Of a stretch of DNA of 64,000 nt, positions 51,280 to 60,081 are shown in pieces (the first letter of the stretch is position 1; each line of letters starts with the position of its first letter). The position numbers and the translations under genes are program-made. The notes beneath the pieces are model-generated. The model saw only the letters and a list, made by a program, of their open reading frames with translations, made no database searches and was not told the DNA's origin. Location: contig CANFUT010000020.1 of NCBI GenBank assembly GCA_947450325.1, positions 18,065 to 82,064 on the forward strand. The letters are read 5' to 3'. This stretch comes from Flavobacteriia bacterium. Lineage in GTDB: Bacteria > Bacteroidota > Bacteroidia > Flavobacteriales_D > Crocinitomicaceae.

Positions 51280-52071
51280 TTATTCTTCAAGCACCTCCAA
51301 AAAATAACGAAATCCAATAAAATTCTCTGCATCGCCTGTATAAACATACTTTGATTTTATTTGTAATTCTTCTGATTTATTGCGCCAACTTCCGCCTTTG
51401 GCAATACCTTTTTCGCTTACCATTTCCGCCACATTTCCACTCATATTAAAAAATCCAAAATCGTTTTTCCAATAAGAATCAATTGGTGCAATTACGTCTC
51501 GATTGGCATTCGTTTTCATTTGTTCGTTGAAAGCTAACGTGTCTTTGATTTCATTGGTGAAATTAGCAAATGCTTGTCCTTTATTGTTGAAAAATGCCGT
51601 TCCACGCCACGCATATTGTGCGCTGCTGTCACCCGCTTGCGCTGCTTCAGTCCATTCTTTTTCAGAAGGAAGGCGAATAATCACTTTCTTGAATTTGCGT
51701 TTTGGATTTGCGTTGTATTGAACTGTCATCCACTCACAAAATTTTTGGGCGCCCGCATACGAAACATTTACCACAGGATAATTTTGATAAGCTGGATGTT
51801 GGTGATAATATTTTACATAAGGTTCATTAAAACTCAGTTTATCGCGCCATTTGAGGGTGTCGATTTGCGCAACAGCTAAAGCTTGTTGATTATTTGTTTT
51901 CTTCAAATCCTCGATAAAAGTTTTGTACAAGCGATTCGAAACTTCACTTCGAGAAGCATACATATGTTCGTGGACTTCCTCTATTGAATTGTTAACCTCT
52001 TTGATATCAAATTGTCCAAAGACAAAAATTGGTGCAAATGCCAATATTGATAAAGTAAATAGTTTTCTCAT
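51280..52071 (-). CDS. Secreted SUMF1/FGE-like protein (non-catalytic)
   Basis: 263 aa. Signal peptide about 1-19 (LFTLSILAFAPIFVFGQ), then a SUMF1-type domain: YKTFIEDLKKTNNQQALAVA, YQNYPVVNVSYAGAQKFCEW, IIRLPSEKEWTEAAQAGDSS, GFFNMSGNVAEMVSEKGIAK and GGSWRN, ending FIGFRYFLEVLEE. It parallels the C-terminal domain of the protein at 44835, including the final E-x-x-EE. Catalytic cysteines of formylglycine-generating enzyme are absent, as in GldJ/GldK-type proteins. A candidate promoter (TTTG-N16-TATCTTTT, 52126-52153) and two upstream hairpins are discussed separately. Confidence 0.85.
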   Translation of the reverse strand: MRKLFTLSILAFAPIFVFGQFDIKEVNNSIEEVHEHMYASRSEVSNRLYKTFIEDLKKTNNQQALAVAQIDTLKWRDKLSFNEPYVKYYHQHPAYQNYPVVNVSYAGAQKFCEWMTVQYNANPKRKFKKVIIRLPSEKEWTEAAQAGDSSAQYAWRGTAFFNNKGQAFANFTNEIKDTLAFNEQMKTNANRDVIAPIDSYWKNDFGFFNMSGNVAEMVSEKGIAKGGSWRNKSEELQIKSKYVYTGDAENFIGFRYFLEVLEE

Positions 52072-52125
52072 CGTTCTAGAATTAATTTTCTAATAAGTAA
52101 TTGAAAGAGTAACGGGATGTTTGAA

Positions 52126-52153
52126 AAAAGATACAAGAAAAATTCCTTCCAAA
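52126..52153 (-). promoter_or_regulatory. Possible proximal promoter of the SUMF1-like gene
   Basis: On the reverse strand TTTG (52153-52150) is 16 nt from TATCTTTT (52133-52126), one mismatch in the -7 element. Leader about 50 nt. Confidence 0.4.
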
Positions 52154-52170
52154 TGAAAACGCGTGATACC

Positions 52171-52206
52171 AAAATAAAAAAGTTCCGATGGAATCACCGA
52201 AACTTT
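52171..52206 (-). terminator. Reverse-strand terminator 2 upstream of the SUMF1-like gene
   Basis: On the reverse strand AAAGTTTCGGTG pairs with CATCGGAACTTT (12 bp including two G-U pairs, loop ATTC), followed by TTTATTTT. The G-U pairs form only in the reverse-strand RNA. Confidence 0.75.
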
Positions 52207-52222
52207 CTTTTGCTACTAATCG

Positions 52223-52249
52223 AAAAAAACAAGAGTACCCCTACTCTTG
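52223..52249 (-). terminator. Reverse-strand terminator 1 upstream of the SUMF1-like gene
   Basis: On the reverse strand CAAGAGTA-GGGG-TACTCTTG (8 bp, 4-nt loop) followed by T7. Confidence 0.8.
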
Positions 52250-52347
52250 AATGTTTTTATTATCTTATTTTACTTAAATCAATTTGATGGTACAAATGTG
52301 TCATTATTACACTTTCGTATCAAATTAAAGTTTCGTAAATTTACGAT
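52223..52347 (-). ncRNA. Candidate small RNA or attenuated leader
   Basis: A TAACTTTG -7 element (52358-52351) predicts a reverse-strand start near 52347. The RNA would begin in the palindrome TCGTAAATTTACGA (52346-52333) and end at terminator 1, about 125 nt, or at terminator 2, about 175 nt. It contains only a possible 13-codon frame (ATG at about 52296). Its 5' segment CGAAACTTT (52335-52327) is perfectly complementary to the 5' arm of terminator 2. No known RNA family recognised. Confidence 0.4.
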
Positions 52348-52350
52348 ACC

Positions 52351-52358
52351 CAAAGTTA
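52351..52358 (-). promoter_or_regulatory. -7 element TAACTTTG of the candidate small RNA
   Basis: Exact TAnnTTTG on the reverse strand; the nearest TTG is 16 nt upstream (52377-52375), slightly short of the usual spacing. Confidence 0.45.
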
Positions 52359-52422
52359 CTATTGATATATTAAACAATTGATTTTTATTGTTTTAAACCA
52401 AAAAAATAAAGTGTAATTTACA

Positions 52423-54000
52423 ATGTCCAATCAAAATTCAGATGGTTTAATTCGTTTAATTCAGTCACTTTCAAAGTCTGAAAAGCGGAGTTTTAAATTA
52501 TATGCCACCAGAAACTCCTCGTCTTCGGATGATTTGAAGTTCTTACAACTGTTTGATTTCATCGAAAAAACCGAAAACTATTCGGACGATTCGGCCATTC
52601 AAAAATTGACGCAAATCAAAAAAAGTCAATTGTCAAACATCAAGGCGCACTTGTATAAGCAGATTTTGACCAGTTTGAGACTGCAATATTTATCACGCAG
52701 AACAGACAGTGAAATTCGCGAAAGCATCGATTGTGCGCAAATTTTGTATCAAAAAGGCTTTTATTTACAAGCATTAAAATTGCTGGATAAAGCCAAAATA
52801 AGTGCGCAAAAGTTACACGCTGATATTCTTACTTTGGCCATCGTACAATTTGAAAAAATCATTGAATCACAATATATTACACGAAGTATAGATTCTCGCG
52901 CAGATGAATTGGCAAATGAAAGCGTGGAACTCGAAAAGAAAATCAGTGGCGCCATTTTATATTCTAACATTGCCTTGCAATTGTATTCACTTTACTTGAA
53001 AGTTGGTTTTGTGCGAGATGAAAAAGATTACCACTTTGTCAAAGAATTTTTCCATTCCAAATTGCCCAAAATTGCACCCAATCAATTGAGTGTTGAGGAA
53101 AAATTACACCTGTACAATGCACACGTTCGCTACAACCACATGATCCAAGATTTTGTAATGTGCTACAAATATGCGCGCCTTTGGGTTGATTTATTTGAAC
53201 ACTATCCAGTTCTTGCAGATCAAAATAAAGAATTGTATTTGAAAGGAATACACAATTTATTGTTGGCACTTTTCAATTTGAGAAGTTACAAACGATATGT
53301 TGAAGTACTTACCGAATTGGAACAAAATCCGCCGACGGAAAAAGACAGTGAAAATGTCATGTTGTTGTATCAGCAATATGTTTTCACCAATCAAATCAAC
53401 CGGTATTATTTAGAAGGAAATTTCACCAAAGGATTGGAATTAGTTCCCAAAATTGAAGCGTTTGTGAAAGCTTCTGAAGACAAATTGGATGTACACCGCG
53501 CGATGGTTTTTTACTATAAAATCGCTTGTTTGTATTTCGGAAATGGAGAAAATAAAAAAGCGATTTACTACTTGAATTTGATCATTCAGATGAAGGCGCA
53601 AAGTATCCGTGAGGACATTCAAAGTTTTGCTAGGATCTTGAATTTAATTGCACATTTTGAACTTGGAAATGACGATTTATTGGAATATCAAGTGAAATCG
53701 GTTTACCGATACTTGAGCAATATGGGCGATTTACAAGGAGTTCAAAAGGAAATTTTGAGTTTCATTCGACAATTACCGACTGTTAATCCGTCAGATTTAC
53801 GCAAAGTGTTCAAGCAATTGTTGACCAAATTGGTGAAATTGAGTCAGTCTAAATTCGAGAAACGTCCGTTTATGTATTTGGATATTATTTCTTGGTTGGA
53901 ATGTAAAATAGAGAACAAAACGGTTGCTGAAGTAATTCGCGATAAATTTGAAAAGGAGATTAAAACAGGAGAAAAACAGTATTTCCCTGGGGTAGAATAA
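52423..54000 (+). CDS. Cytosolic alpha-solenoid (TPR-like) protein, conserved hypothetical
   Basis: 525 aa, no signal peptide or membrane helix. Almost wholly helical with repeated helical hairpins, e.g. LIRLIQSLSKSEKRSFKLYA (about 9-28), GFYLQALKLLDKAKISAQKL, YIAFVKEFFHSK-like segments, YYKIACLYFGNGENKKAIYY and LNLIIQMKAQ (about 380-395). The layout suggests a TPR-like scaffold of a kind common in Bacteroidota. No catalytic motif. It faces the mreBCD operon and converges with mreD (17-nt gap). Function unknown. Confidence 0.8.
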   Translation: MSNQNSDGLIRLIQSLSKSEKRSFKLYATRNSSSSDDLKFLQLFDFIEKTENYSDDSAIQKLTQIKKSQLSNIKAHLYKQILTSLRLQYLSRRTDSEIRESIDCAQILYQKGFYLQALKLLDKAKISAQKLHADILTLAIVQFEKIIESQYITRSIDSRADELANESVELEKKISGAILYSNIALQLYSLYLKVGFVRDEKDYHFVKEFFHSKLPKIAPNQLSVEEKLHLYNAHVRYNHMIQDFVMCYKYARLWVDLFEHYPVLADQNKELYLKGIHNLLLALFNLRSYKRYVEVLTELEQNPPTEKDSENVMLLYQQYVFTNQINRYYLEGNFTKGLELVPKIEAFVKASEDKLDVHRAMVFYYKIACLYFGNGENKKAIYYLNLIIQMKAQSIREDIQSFARILNLIAHFELGNDDLLEYQVKSVYRYLSNMGDLQGVQKEILSFIRQLPTVNPSDLRKVFKQLLTKLVKLSQSKFEKRPFMYLDIISWLECKIENKTVAEVIRDKFEKEIKTGEKQYFPGVE

Positions 54001-54017
54001 AAAAGAAAACTTCTGTC

Positions 54018-54533
54018 TTACTTATTAGAAGGCTTTCTAATAAAAACGATTTGTATCAAAATACAAACTATCAATGAAACTGGAACGCTTAGAATTGTCT
54101 TTTGAAGAATGAAGCCAATTTCATTGAATTTGAATAATTCTAAGGTAAAAAACCAGAAATGGTGAATCAACAACATTAAACCGAAAACCGATAGCAACCA
54201 ACTGGTAGGCATTTCATAAAAATTCATTTCTTGCGTGTCTTCGTAGCCGTCTCTCGGTTCAAATGTTTTGAAAATCATAGGTCTTAAATAGGCCAACAAT
54301 ACCGCTGAGGAAGCGTGTAAGCCGTAAGTATTCGAAATTGAATCTATTCCAAAGCCAAGTGCAAATGCAATCAGCATGCTCAAGAAAATGTTGATGTTGT
54401 AAGGCAACAATAAAATGAACAATGGATAAATCATCGCTTGAATTCCAAATCCGATTTCCAATTGATTGAACAACAATGCTTGTGCAAACAAAAAGAGAAC
54501 AAATCTCAATGTATGTATTATAAATATCCGCAT
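54018..54533 (-). CDS. mreD: Rod shape-determining protein MreD
   Basis: 171 aa with five to six membrane helices (FVLFLFAQALLFNQLEIGFG, ALGFGIDSISNTYGLHASSA, FGLMLLIHHFWFFTLEL). The SISNTYGLHA segment with PRDGYEDTQEMNFYEMPTSW is typical of flavobacterial MreD. It is the inner-membrane part of the elongasome. Its ATG overlaps the mreC stop (TAATG), so translation is coupled. The usual downstream mrdA and rodA are missing; the next gene is convergent. Confidence 0.88.
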   Translation of the reverse strand: MRIFIIHTLRFVLFLFAQALLFNQLEIGFGIQAMIYPLFILLLPYNINIFLSMLIAFALGFGIDSISNTYGLHASSAVLLAYLRPMIFKTFEPRDGYEDTQEMNFYEMPTSWLLSVFGLMLLIHHFWFFTLELFKFNEIGFILQKTILSVPVSLIVCILIQIVFIRKPSNK

Positions 54534-55372
54534 TATTCTTCTGTATCAGGTGGAATTTGAGCTTCCAATTCTTTCTGTTCGTATTTCAAGAGATTTTTTA
54601 CCACGTAAACTCTTTGAATTTTCCTGTAATCTTCTGAATAGTAAAATGAAATGTCCCACAAAGGTTTGGCTTCAACTGGTTTGAACGAGGAGACAATTCC
54701 TACATTCAATCCTCGAGGGAAAATTCCTGAACCACCTCTGGTAACGATTTTGCTCCATCTTTTCATTTTCATGTCATTCGAAATCCCTGAAATTGAACCG
54801 ATTTTGGGATTTGCTCCGTCCCATTTCAACAACCCGAATGCACCCGAAGATTCAATCATAACATCAATGTTGATTGCTTCTGTTAAAACAGATTTCACCA
54901 CAGAATAATGTTCACTGACATTGTGAATAACACCTACAATTCCTTTGTCTGAAAAAACGCCCATTCCTCTTTTGATTCCTTGAGATGAACCAATGTTGAG
55001 GGTGAAATAGTTGTTTCTTTTATCAAACGTAGAATTGATTACGGTTGCGGCAATGTATTCATATTGTTGATGATATAAAGTATCATCTATTTTAAAAATA
55101 TTGGATTGAACTGGAATAAAACTTTGTGGCAAACGTTTACGCAAAGCAATGTTTTCCTTTTGCAATTTGTAATTGTTGTATGACAAATTGAAATGTTTGG
55201 TCACGTCATTTTTAATGGTCAGTATTTCTCCGTTCACAATAGAAGCACTCGTCAAATATTGCGCTCTTGGAAAGTTCAGGTAAGTGAAATAAGTGGAAAG
55301 TGCCAATCCTTGCAGGACAGCAAAAACCAAGAAAACCCTGAATCTTTTAAAAAATGCAATGAGATTGCGCAT
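54533..55372 (-). CDS. mreC: Rod shape-determining protein MreC
   Basis: 279 aa. One membrane helix at about 10-30 (FRVFLVFAVLQGLALSTYFT), a coiled coil (about 60-80, NLSYNNYKLQKENIALRKRL), then the two-barrel periplasmic MreC domain with INSTFDKRNNYFTLNIGSSQ, GIKRGMGVFSDKGIVGVIHN and VTRGGSGIFPRGLNVGIVSS. It links the cytoplasmic MreB filament to periplasmic cell-wall synthases. Ends overlapping mreD by 1 nt. Confidence 0.93.
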   Translation of the reverse strand: MRNLIAFFKRFRVFLVFAVLQGLALSTYFTYLNFPRAQYLTSASIVNGEILTIKNDVTKHFNLSYNNYKLQKENIALRKRLPQSFIPVQSNIFKIDDTLYHQQYEYIAATVINSTFDKRNNYFTLNIGSSQGIKRGMGVFSDKGIVGVIHNVSEHYSVVKSVLTEAINIDVMIESSGAFGLLKWDGANPKIGSISGISNDMKMKRWSKIVTRGGSGIFPRGLNVGIVSSFKPVEAKPLWDISFYYSEDYRKIQRVYVVKNLLKYEQKELEAQIPPDTEE

Positions 55373-55441
55373 GCTTCTTAAACAAATAAAGTCCCGACAT
55401 AAAATCAGGACTTAAAACTATTAAAAATTTATTGACTAAAC

Positions 55442-56467
55442 TTAATCTTTGATCAAGAATTGGAAACGATCGATGTTTTTCAATGCGATACTCGTTCCTC
55501 TTGCAACAGCTCTCAATGGATCTTCAGCGATGTGTACTGGCAATTTTGTTTTAGCAGAAATACGTTTGTCCAAACCGCGAAGCATTGAACCTCCACCTGC
55601 TAAATAAATTCCAGTTTTGTAAATATCAGCTGACAATTCTGGTGGAGTCATTTCCAACGCACTCAAAATCGCTTCTTCAATTTTCGAAATGGTTTTATCC
55701 AAAGCGTGAGCAACTTCCGAGTAAGAAACAATAATTTCTTTCGGAATACCTGTCATCAAATCACGTCCACGAACAGCGAAATCTGGTGGTGGATTATCCA
55801 ATTCAGGAATCGCAGCACCAACTTCAATTTTCAATTGCTCAGCTGTACGTTCACCAACCAAAATGTTGTGTTGACGACGCATGTATTCTTCAATATCTTG
55901 TGTGAAATCATCACCCGCAATACGGATTGATTTATCACAAACGATTCCACCCAATGCAATGACAGCAATTTCAGAAGTACCACCACCTATATCGATAATC
56001 ATATTTCCCATTGGTTCTTCAACGTCGATACCAATTCCGATTGCAGCAGCCATTGGCTCGTGAATCAAATAAACTTCTTTTGCTCCAGCGTGCTCGCAAG
56101 AATCGCGAACCGCTCTTTTTTCAACTTCAGTAATTCCTGAAGGAATACAAACAACCATTCTCAAAGTTGGTGTGAACAAACTTTTTCCAGTATTAATCAT
56201 TTTGATCATACCGCGAATCATTGCTTCTGCACTTTGAAAATCTGCAATTACTCCATCTTTCAACGGACGAACTGTTTCAATCAATTTGTGGGTTTTCCCG
56301 TGCATCTGTTGCGCTTTCTTACCGATAGCAACGATGTTGCCGGTTTGAATGTCTCTCGCAACGATTGACGGTTCGTCAACAACCACTTTGTCATTCATGA
56401 TGATCAACGTGTTTGCCGTCCCTAAATCGATTGCGATTTCTTGTGTTAAAAAACTAAATAACCCCAT
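55442..56467 (-). CDS. mreB: Rod shape-determining protein MreB (actin homologue)
   Basis: 341 aa. Actin-fold ATPase: phosphate-1 motif EIAIDLGTANTLIIMND, VVCIPSGITEVEKRAVRDS, EPMAAAIGIGIDVEEPMGNM and IIDIGGGTSEIAVIALGG, adenosine motif GIYLAGGGSMLRGLDKRI. It opens with MGLFSFL, an amphipathic membrane-binding start. Organises lateral cell-wall synthesis. It lies 97 nt downstream of purH and 69 nt upstream of mreC on the same strand. Confidence 0.97.
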   Translation of the reverse strand: MGLFSFLTQEIAIDLGTANTLIIMNDKVVVDEPSIVARDIQTGNIVAIGKKAQQMHGKTHKLIETVRPLKDGVIADFQSAEAMIRGMIKMINTGKSLFTPTLRMVVCIPSGITEVEKRAVRDSCEHAGAKEVYLIHEPMAAAIGIGIDVEEPMGNMIIDIGGGTSEIAVIALGGIVCDKSIRIAGDDFTQDIEEYMRRQHNILVGERTAEQLKIEVGAAIPELDNPPPDFAVRGRDLMTGIPKEIIVSYSEVAHALDKTISKIEEAILSALEMTPPELSADIYKTGIYLAGGGSMLRGLDKRISAKTKLPVHIAEDPLRAVARGTSIALKNIDRFQFLIKD

Positions 56468-56564
56468 TTTATCGTTTTGCTTCTATCCCAAGAAGTCTTT
56501 ATTTAAATCCTTTTTATCGTAAAACTGCATTTTTTGTTTCAATTTTCAAAAAAATAATTGAAAT

Positions 56565-58100
56565 TTAATGCTTAAAGTGTCTATTTCCTGTCATTACCAT
56601 CGCCATTCCGTTGGCATCACAATATTGAATTGATAATTCATCCTTGATTGATCCTCCAGGTTGAATTACTGCATCGATTCCCGCTTCATGCGCAATTTCT
56701 ACGCAATCAGGAAATGGAAAAAATGCATCAGAAGCCATCACAGAACCTTTCAAATCAAAATTGAATGATTGTGCTTTGTGAATCGCTTGTCTCAAAGCAT
56801 CTACGCGAGATGTTTGCCCTGTTCCACTTGCCAACAATTGACCATTTTTAGCCAAAATAATCGTGTTGGATTTTGTATGTTTCACCAATTTATTGGCAAA
56901 GATAAAATCTTTATTTTCTTGCGCTGTCGGAGCCACTTTTGTGATTGTTTTAAAATCTGCCTCTGTTTCAGTAATCAAATCTTTGTCTTGTTCCAACACA
57001 CCATTTAAAATCGTTCTGAATTGACGTTTTGGTAATTCAACTTCATTTTGAATCAAGATGACACGATTTTTTTTACTCTGCAACATTTCCAAAGCGTCTT
57101 TATCATAAGCTGGTGCAATTACTACTTCACAAAACAAATCGTTCATAACAGTTGCGGTTGCCAAATCAATTTTTATATTTGAAATCAAAATTCCTCCGAA
57201 AGCTGAAACTGGATCTCCAGCCAAAGCGCCTTCGTAAGCTTCTTTGATTGTTGGTCTCGTTGCAACACCACAAGCATTGTTGTGTTTCAAAATCGCGAAA
57301 GTTGGTCCGTCATTTTTAAATTCACCCATCAAATTGACAGCTGCATCTACGTCTAACAAATTGTTGTAAGACAATTCTTTTCCGTGCAATTTGGTAAATA
57401 TCGAGTCTAAATCGCCATGGAAAATTCCTTTTTGGTGAGGATTTTCGCCATAACGCAACACTTGTGCTGGTTTAACGCTTTGTTTGAATATTTCTTTTTT
57501 CCCTTCTTGGTTGAAGTAATTGAAAATTTGTGTGTCGTAGTGAGAAGAAACTTCAAATGCATCACGCGCAAAAGATTTGCGTTGACCCAAAGAAGTAGCG
57601 CCATTTTCTGAAGCATTCAAGATTTCCAAAAACTCAGCGTATTGCCCTTGTGAAGGAATGATGACTACATCTTGGTAATTTTTAGCAGCTGCGCGAATCA
57701 AGGAAATTCCACCGATGTCGATTTTTTCAATGATATCATCGTGAGAAGCACCCGAAGCAACAGTCGCTTCGAATGGATACAAATCAACAATTACTAAATC
57801 AATTTCAGGAATTTCAAATTCAGCAATTTGGCTTTGATCTTCTGTGTGATTTCTTCGATTTAAAATCCCACCAAAAACTTTTGGATGCAATGTTTTCACA
57901 CGACCACCTAAAATCGATGGGTAAGAAGTCAAATCTTCTACTCTTTCAACCGCAACTCCTAAATCTTCCACAAAAGCTTGCGTTCCACCGGTAGAATAAA
58001 TGGTTACACCAAGTTCATTCAAACGATGGATAATTGGCTCTAAACCAGACTTGTCATAAACGGAAATTAAAGCGCTTTTGATTGATAAAGAAGTACTCAT
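56565..58100 (-). CDS. purH: Bifunctional AICAR transformylase / IMP cyclohydrolase
   Basis: 511 aa from ATG 58100 (MSTSLSIKSALISVYDKSGL); an upstream in-frame ATG at 58127 lies over the promoter. N-terminal IMP cyclohydrolase (about 1-195): YSTGGTQAFVEDLGV, GGRVKTLHPKVFGGIL, VIVDLYPFEATVASG and KIDIGGISLIRAAAKN. C-terminal AICAR transformylase (about 200-511): LRYGENPHQKGIF, LKHNNACGVATRPTI, ASDAFFPFPDCVEIAHEAG and AVIQPGGSIKDE, ending TGNRHFKH. Catalyses the last two steps of IMP synthesis. Upstream of mreB, an arrangement common in Flavobacteriia. Confidence 0.97.
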   Translation of the reverse strand: MSTSLSIKSALISVYDKSGLEPIIHRLNELGVTIYSTGGTQAFVEDLGVAVERVEDLTSYPSILGGRVKTLHPKVFGGILNRRNHTEDQSQIAEFEIPEIDLVIVDLYPFEATVASGASHDDIIEKIDIGGISLIRAAAKNYQDVVIIPSQGQYAEFLEILNASENGATSLGQRKSFARDAFEVSSHYDTQIFNYFNQEGKKEIFKQSVKPAQVLRYGENPHQKGIFHGDLDSIFTKLHGKELSYNNLLDVDAAVNLMGEFKNDGPTFAILKHNNACGVATRPTIKEAYEGALAGDPVSAFGGILISNIKIDLATATVMNDLFCEVVIAPAYDKDALEMLQSKKNRVILIQNEVELPKRQFRTILNGVLEQDKDLITETEADFKTITKVAPTAQENKDFIFANKLVKHTKSNTIILAKNGQLLASGTGQTSRVDALRQAIHKAQSFNFDLKGSVMASDAFFPFPDCVEIAHEAGIDAVIQPGGSIKDELSIQYCDANGMAMVMTGNRHFKH

Positions 58101-58124
58101 AAAATGTTGCTGTGAAATAGGGTG

Positions 58125-58132
58125 CAAAATTA
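58125..58132 (-). promoter_or_regulatory. -7 element TAATTTTG of purH (and perhaps mreBCD)
   Basis: Exact TAnnTTTG on the reverse strand; the predicted start near 58121 gives a leader of about 20 nt to ATG 58100. No comparable element was found in the purH-mreB gap, so mreBCD may rely partly on this promoter. Confidence 0.55.
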
Positions 58133-58329
58133 GCCCAAAAAAGTGAGAAATATGCTATGTTTTTCGATAAATCTTTCGTTAATAAAACCTAAAGTTGAGA
58201 TTTGGAATTTTGTTGCTAGATTTTCTTGAAAATTGGTTTGCTTGGGTTGCATAAAAAGACGCAAAAAATGAATAGATTTGTGAATAAAACATCGGTTTTT
58301 GTTTTATTGAAATTCAAAATTTAGTCAGC

Positions 58330-58725
58330 ATGAAATTTTATTATACCTTTTTATTCATCGGTCTTTTAGTTGGAACGTTTAGTTGTTCTGGTTCGTCGAA
58401 AAAAACAGATGAAAAAATCGATTTAAAACCATACAAAACAGGACAAAATAAATTTGTGTTGACGCACATGAATGGCAAGTTATTGGACAAAAACGCGGAG
58501 TTTAGAATCCATGAAAACCAATGGGAATTGGACATGAAAAATGGCGACAAAGTCTATTTCGAAATCATTTCAAAAGACGAAATGGATCCGCTTTGTGGAA
58601 TAAAAACAGTCGACAGTTTCAAAGACACTTGTGAAATTTGTGCGACTGTCGAGGAAGATAAAGCGCGCGTTAACTTGATTTACGCCAAAGGAACTATGAC
58701 TTACGATGGTTATTTTGATAAATAA
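58330..58725 (+). CDS. Small lipoprotein, unknown function
   Basis: 131 aa. Lipobox GTFSC at about 15-19 (GLLVGTFSCSGSSKKTDEK), so lipid-anchored. The mature domain is beta-rich (KFVLTHMNGKLLDKNAEFRI, DKVYFEIISKDEMDPLCGIK) with a disulfide-capable group (LCGIK, TCEICATV). It vaguely resembles small META/HslJ-like lipoproteins but this is not secure. The next gene's ATG follows its stop directly. Confidence 0.75.
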   Translation: MKFYYTFLFIGLLVGTFSCSGSSKKTDEKIDLKPYKTGQNKFVLTHMNGKLLDKNAEFRIHENQWELDMKNGDKVYFEIISKDEMDPLCGIKTVDSFKDTCEICATVEEDKARVNLIYAKGTMTYDGYFDK

Positions 58726-59994
58726 ATGGTTTTATCAAATAGATACATTGTTACATTTTTAGCCATTATCTTTACTGGCTTTGCTTCGCTTTTTGCGCAA
58801 AAAAGTGAGATTCTGCGCCGACAATCATTGGCCGATAGTATTGCAAAAAGGGTAACTTTTGAATACAATGCAGATACACTTTTTGAAGAATTAACCCAAG
58901 AAATTGGTTATTTGAAAAGCAAAGAAATCTATACGTTACAAGTCAATTTGAGAGGCGGAAAATGGGAAGATAGTTCGTGGACGTTTACTAATTATGACAT
59001 GATAGGTGAAAGATTAACACTGGAATCTGTTGAGAAAAGTCCGATAGATTGTCCGCAACCACCACCCACTTCATTCAACGAATATTCCTTGTATCCGATG
59101 GGTTTGCCGATGACGATTTGGTATGAAGGGGAAACCAGAAAAGAACGCAGAAAATCAAAAAAAATATCAGAAAAGCCTGCTGAAATTGTAGATTCAATTT
59201 GTACCGCATCGTATGTTCGAAAAACCATTTTTAGCGATAATTTGGAAATTTCAAACGGTATCGGCATTTATGATGAAGATACCACGTTGGTTGTAGATTC
59301 TACTTTTTATTATCCCAACAAATTGAAGCAACGAACTGTCTCGTATGTGAAAGGAAAATTTGAACGTGAAAATCGATTTCGTTATCACTTCGATACCTTT
59401 GGAACACTTGCTGCCACTGAACATGTCGACAGCACAAATAACGCATTGGTTCAACGTCTTTCTCGTTTCAATTACCAAGATAAGGACACTGTGTTAATAT
59501 TCATGAGTACGCTCGTGAATGGCGATTCAAGTAAATTCAATGAAGCGAAATGGATATATAACGAAGCGCACAAACAAATTGGTTTTGAAAATAAAATCAA
59601 CGGGAAGATAACTCAGTTTCTCGTGCTTTCGTATGACAGTTTAGGAAATTTACTAGCAAGCAAAACCTACAATGCAGATTCTACCTTGCAGAGTGAAAAT
59701 CTATACGCACGACAAATAAAAAGGAATCGTTCAGAAGTTTGGTTGTATCAAAGCAGCTATCAAAATTATTACGGATTGACCATTACTAAAACTCGAAAAG
59801 GGAAAAAATACAGTTATGGATACAATGCAATTTTGCAGGGAAAATTCGAAGATTTCAAATACAAAAAACCGAAAAAAATCCACAAAAGTCAATTCTTGAT
59901 TTACGATGAATTTGGGCGCATTTTGGTGAATCAAAATTTTGAAGGAGAGAAAAATCAATTGATTTCGGAGACGCGGTTTTGGTATTCGAAGTGA
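58726..59994 (+). CDS. Secreted protein of unknown function (RHS/YD-like text pattern)
   Basis: 422 aa. ATG immediately follows the upstream stop (58723-58725). Signal peptide about 1-25 (FLAIIFTGFASLFAQ). The body is polar and beta-rich, with repeated motifs resembling wild YD-type repeats: FRYHFDTFGTLAATEHVDST, VLSYDSLGNLLASKTYNADS and LIYDEFGRILVNQNFEGEKN. This suggests a beta-spiral repeat protein as in RHS-like or Bacteroidota secreted proteins. Not a full RHS element. No sorting domain. Probably co-transcribed with the upstream lipoprotein. Confidence 0.7.
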   Translation: MVLSNRYIVTFLAIIFTGFASLFAQKSEILRRQSLADSIAKRVTFEYNADTLFEELTQEIGYLKSKEIYTLQVNLRGGKWEDSSWTFTNYDMIGERLTLESVEKSPIDCPQPPPTSFNEYSLYPMGLPMTIWYEGETRKERRKSKKISEKPAEIVDSICTASYVRKTIFSDNLEISNGIGIYDEDTTLVVDSTFYYPNKLKQRTVSYVKGKFERENRFRYHFDTFGTLAATEHVDSTNNALVQRLSRFNYQDKDTVLIFMSTLVNGDSSKFNEAKWIYNEAHKQIGFENKINGKITQFLVLSYDSLGNLLASKTYNADSTLQSENLYARQIKRNRSEVWLYQSSYQNYYGLTITKTRKGKKYSYGYNAILQGKFEDFKYKKPKKIHKSQFLIYDEFGRILVNQNFEGEKNQLISETRFWYSK

Positions 59995-60081
59995 CTATCC
60001 AAACTAAGAGAAAATATGAGATTCTCCTATTTTTTCACCTCCTTTATTCAAATGTTTCTACATTCGCAAAAACATTCATAA

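Noticed and set aside
54022..54043. Perfect TTATTAGAA/TTCTAATAA stem near the mreD end as terminator
   Set aside because: It lies inside the mreD coding end and has no T run on either strand.
58101..58127. Longer PurH start at 58127
   Set aside because: It lies over the predicted -7 element and adds unconserved residues.
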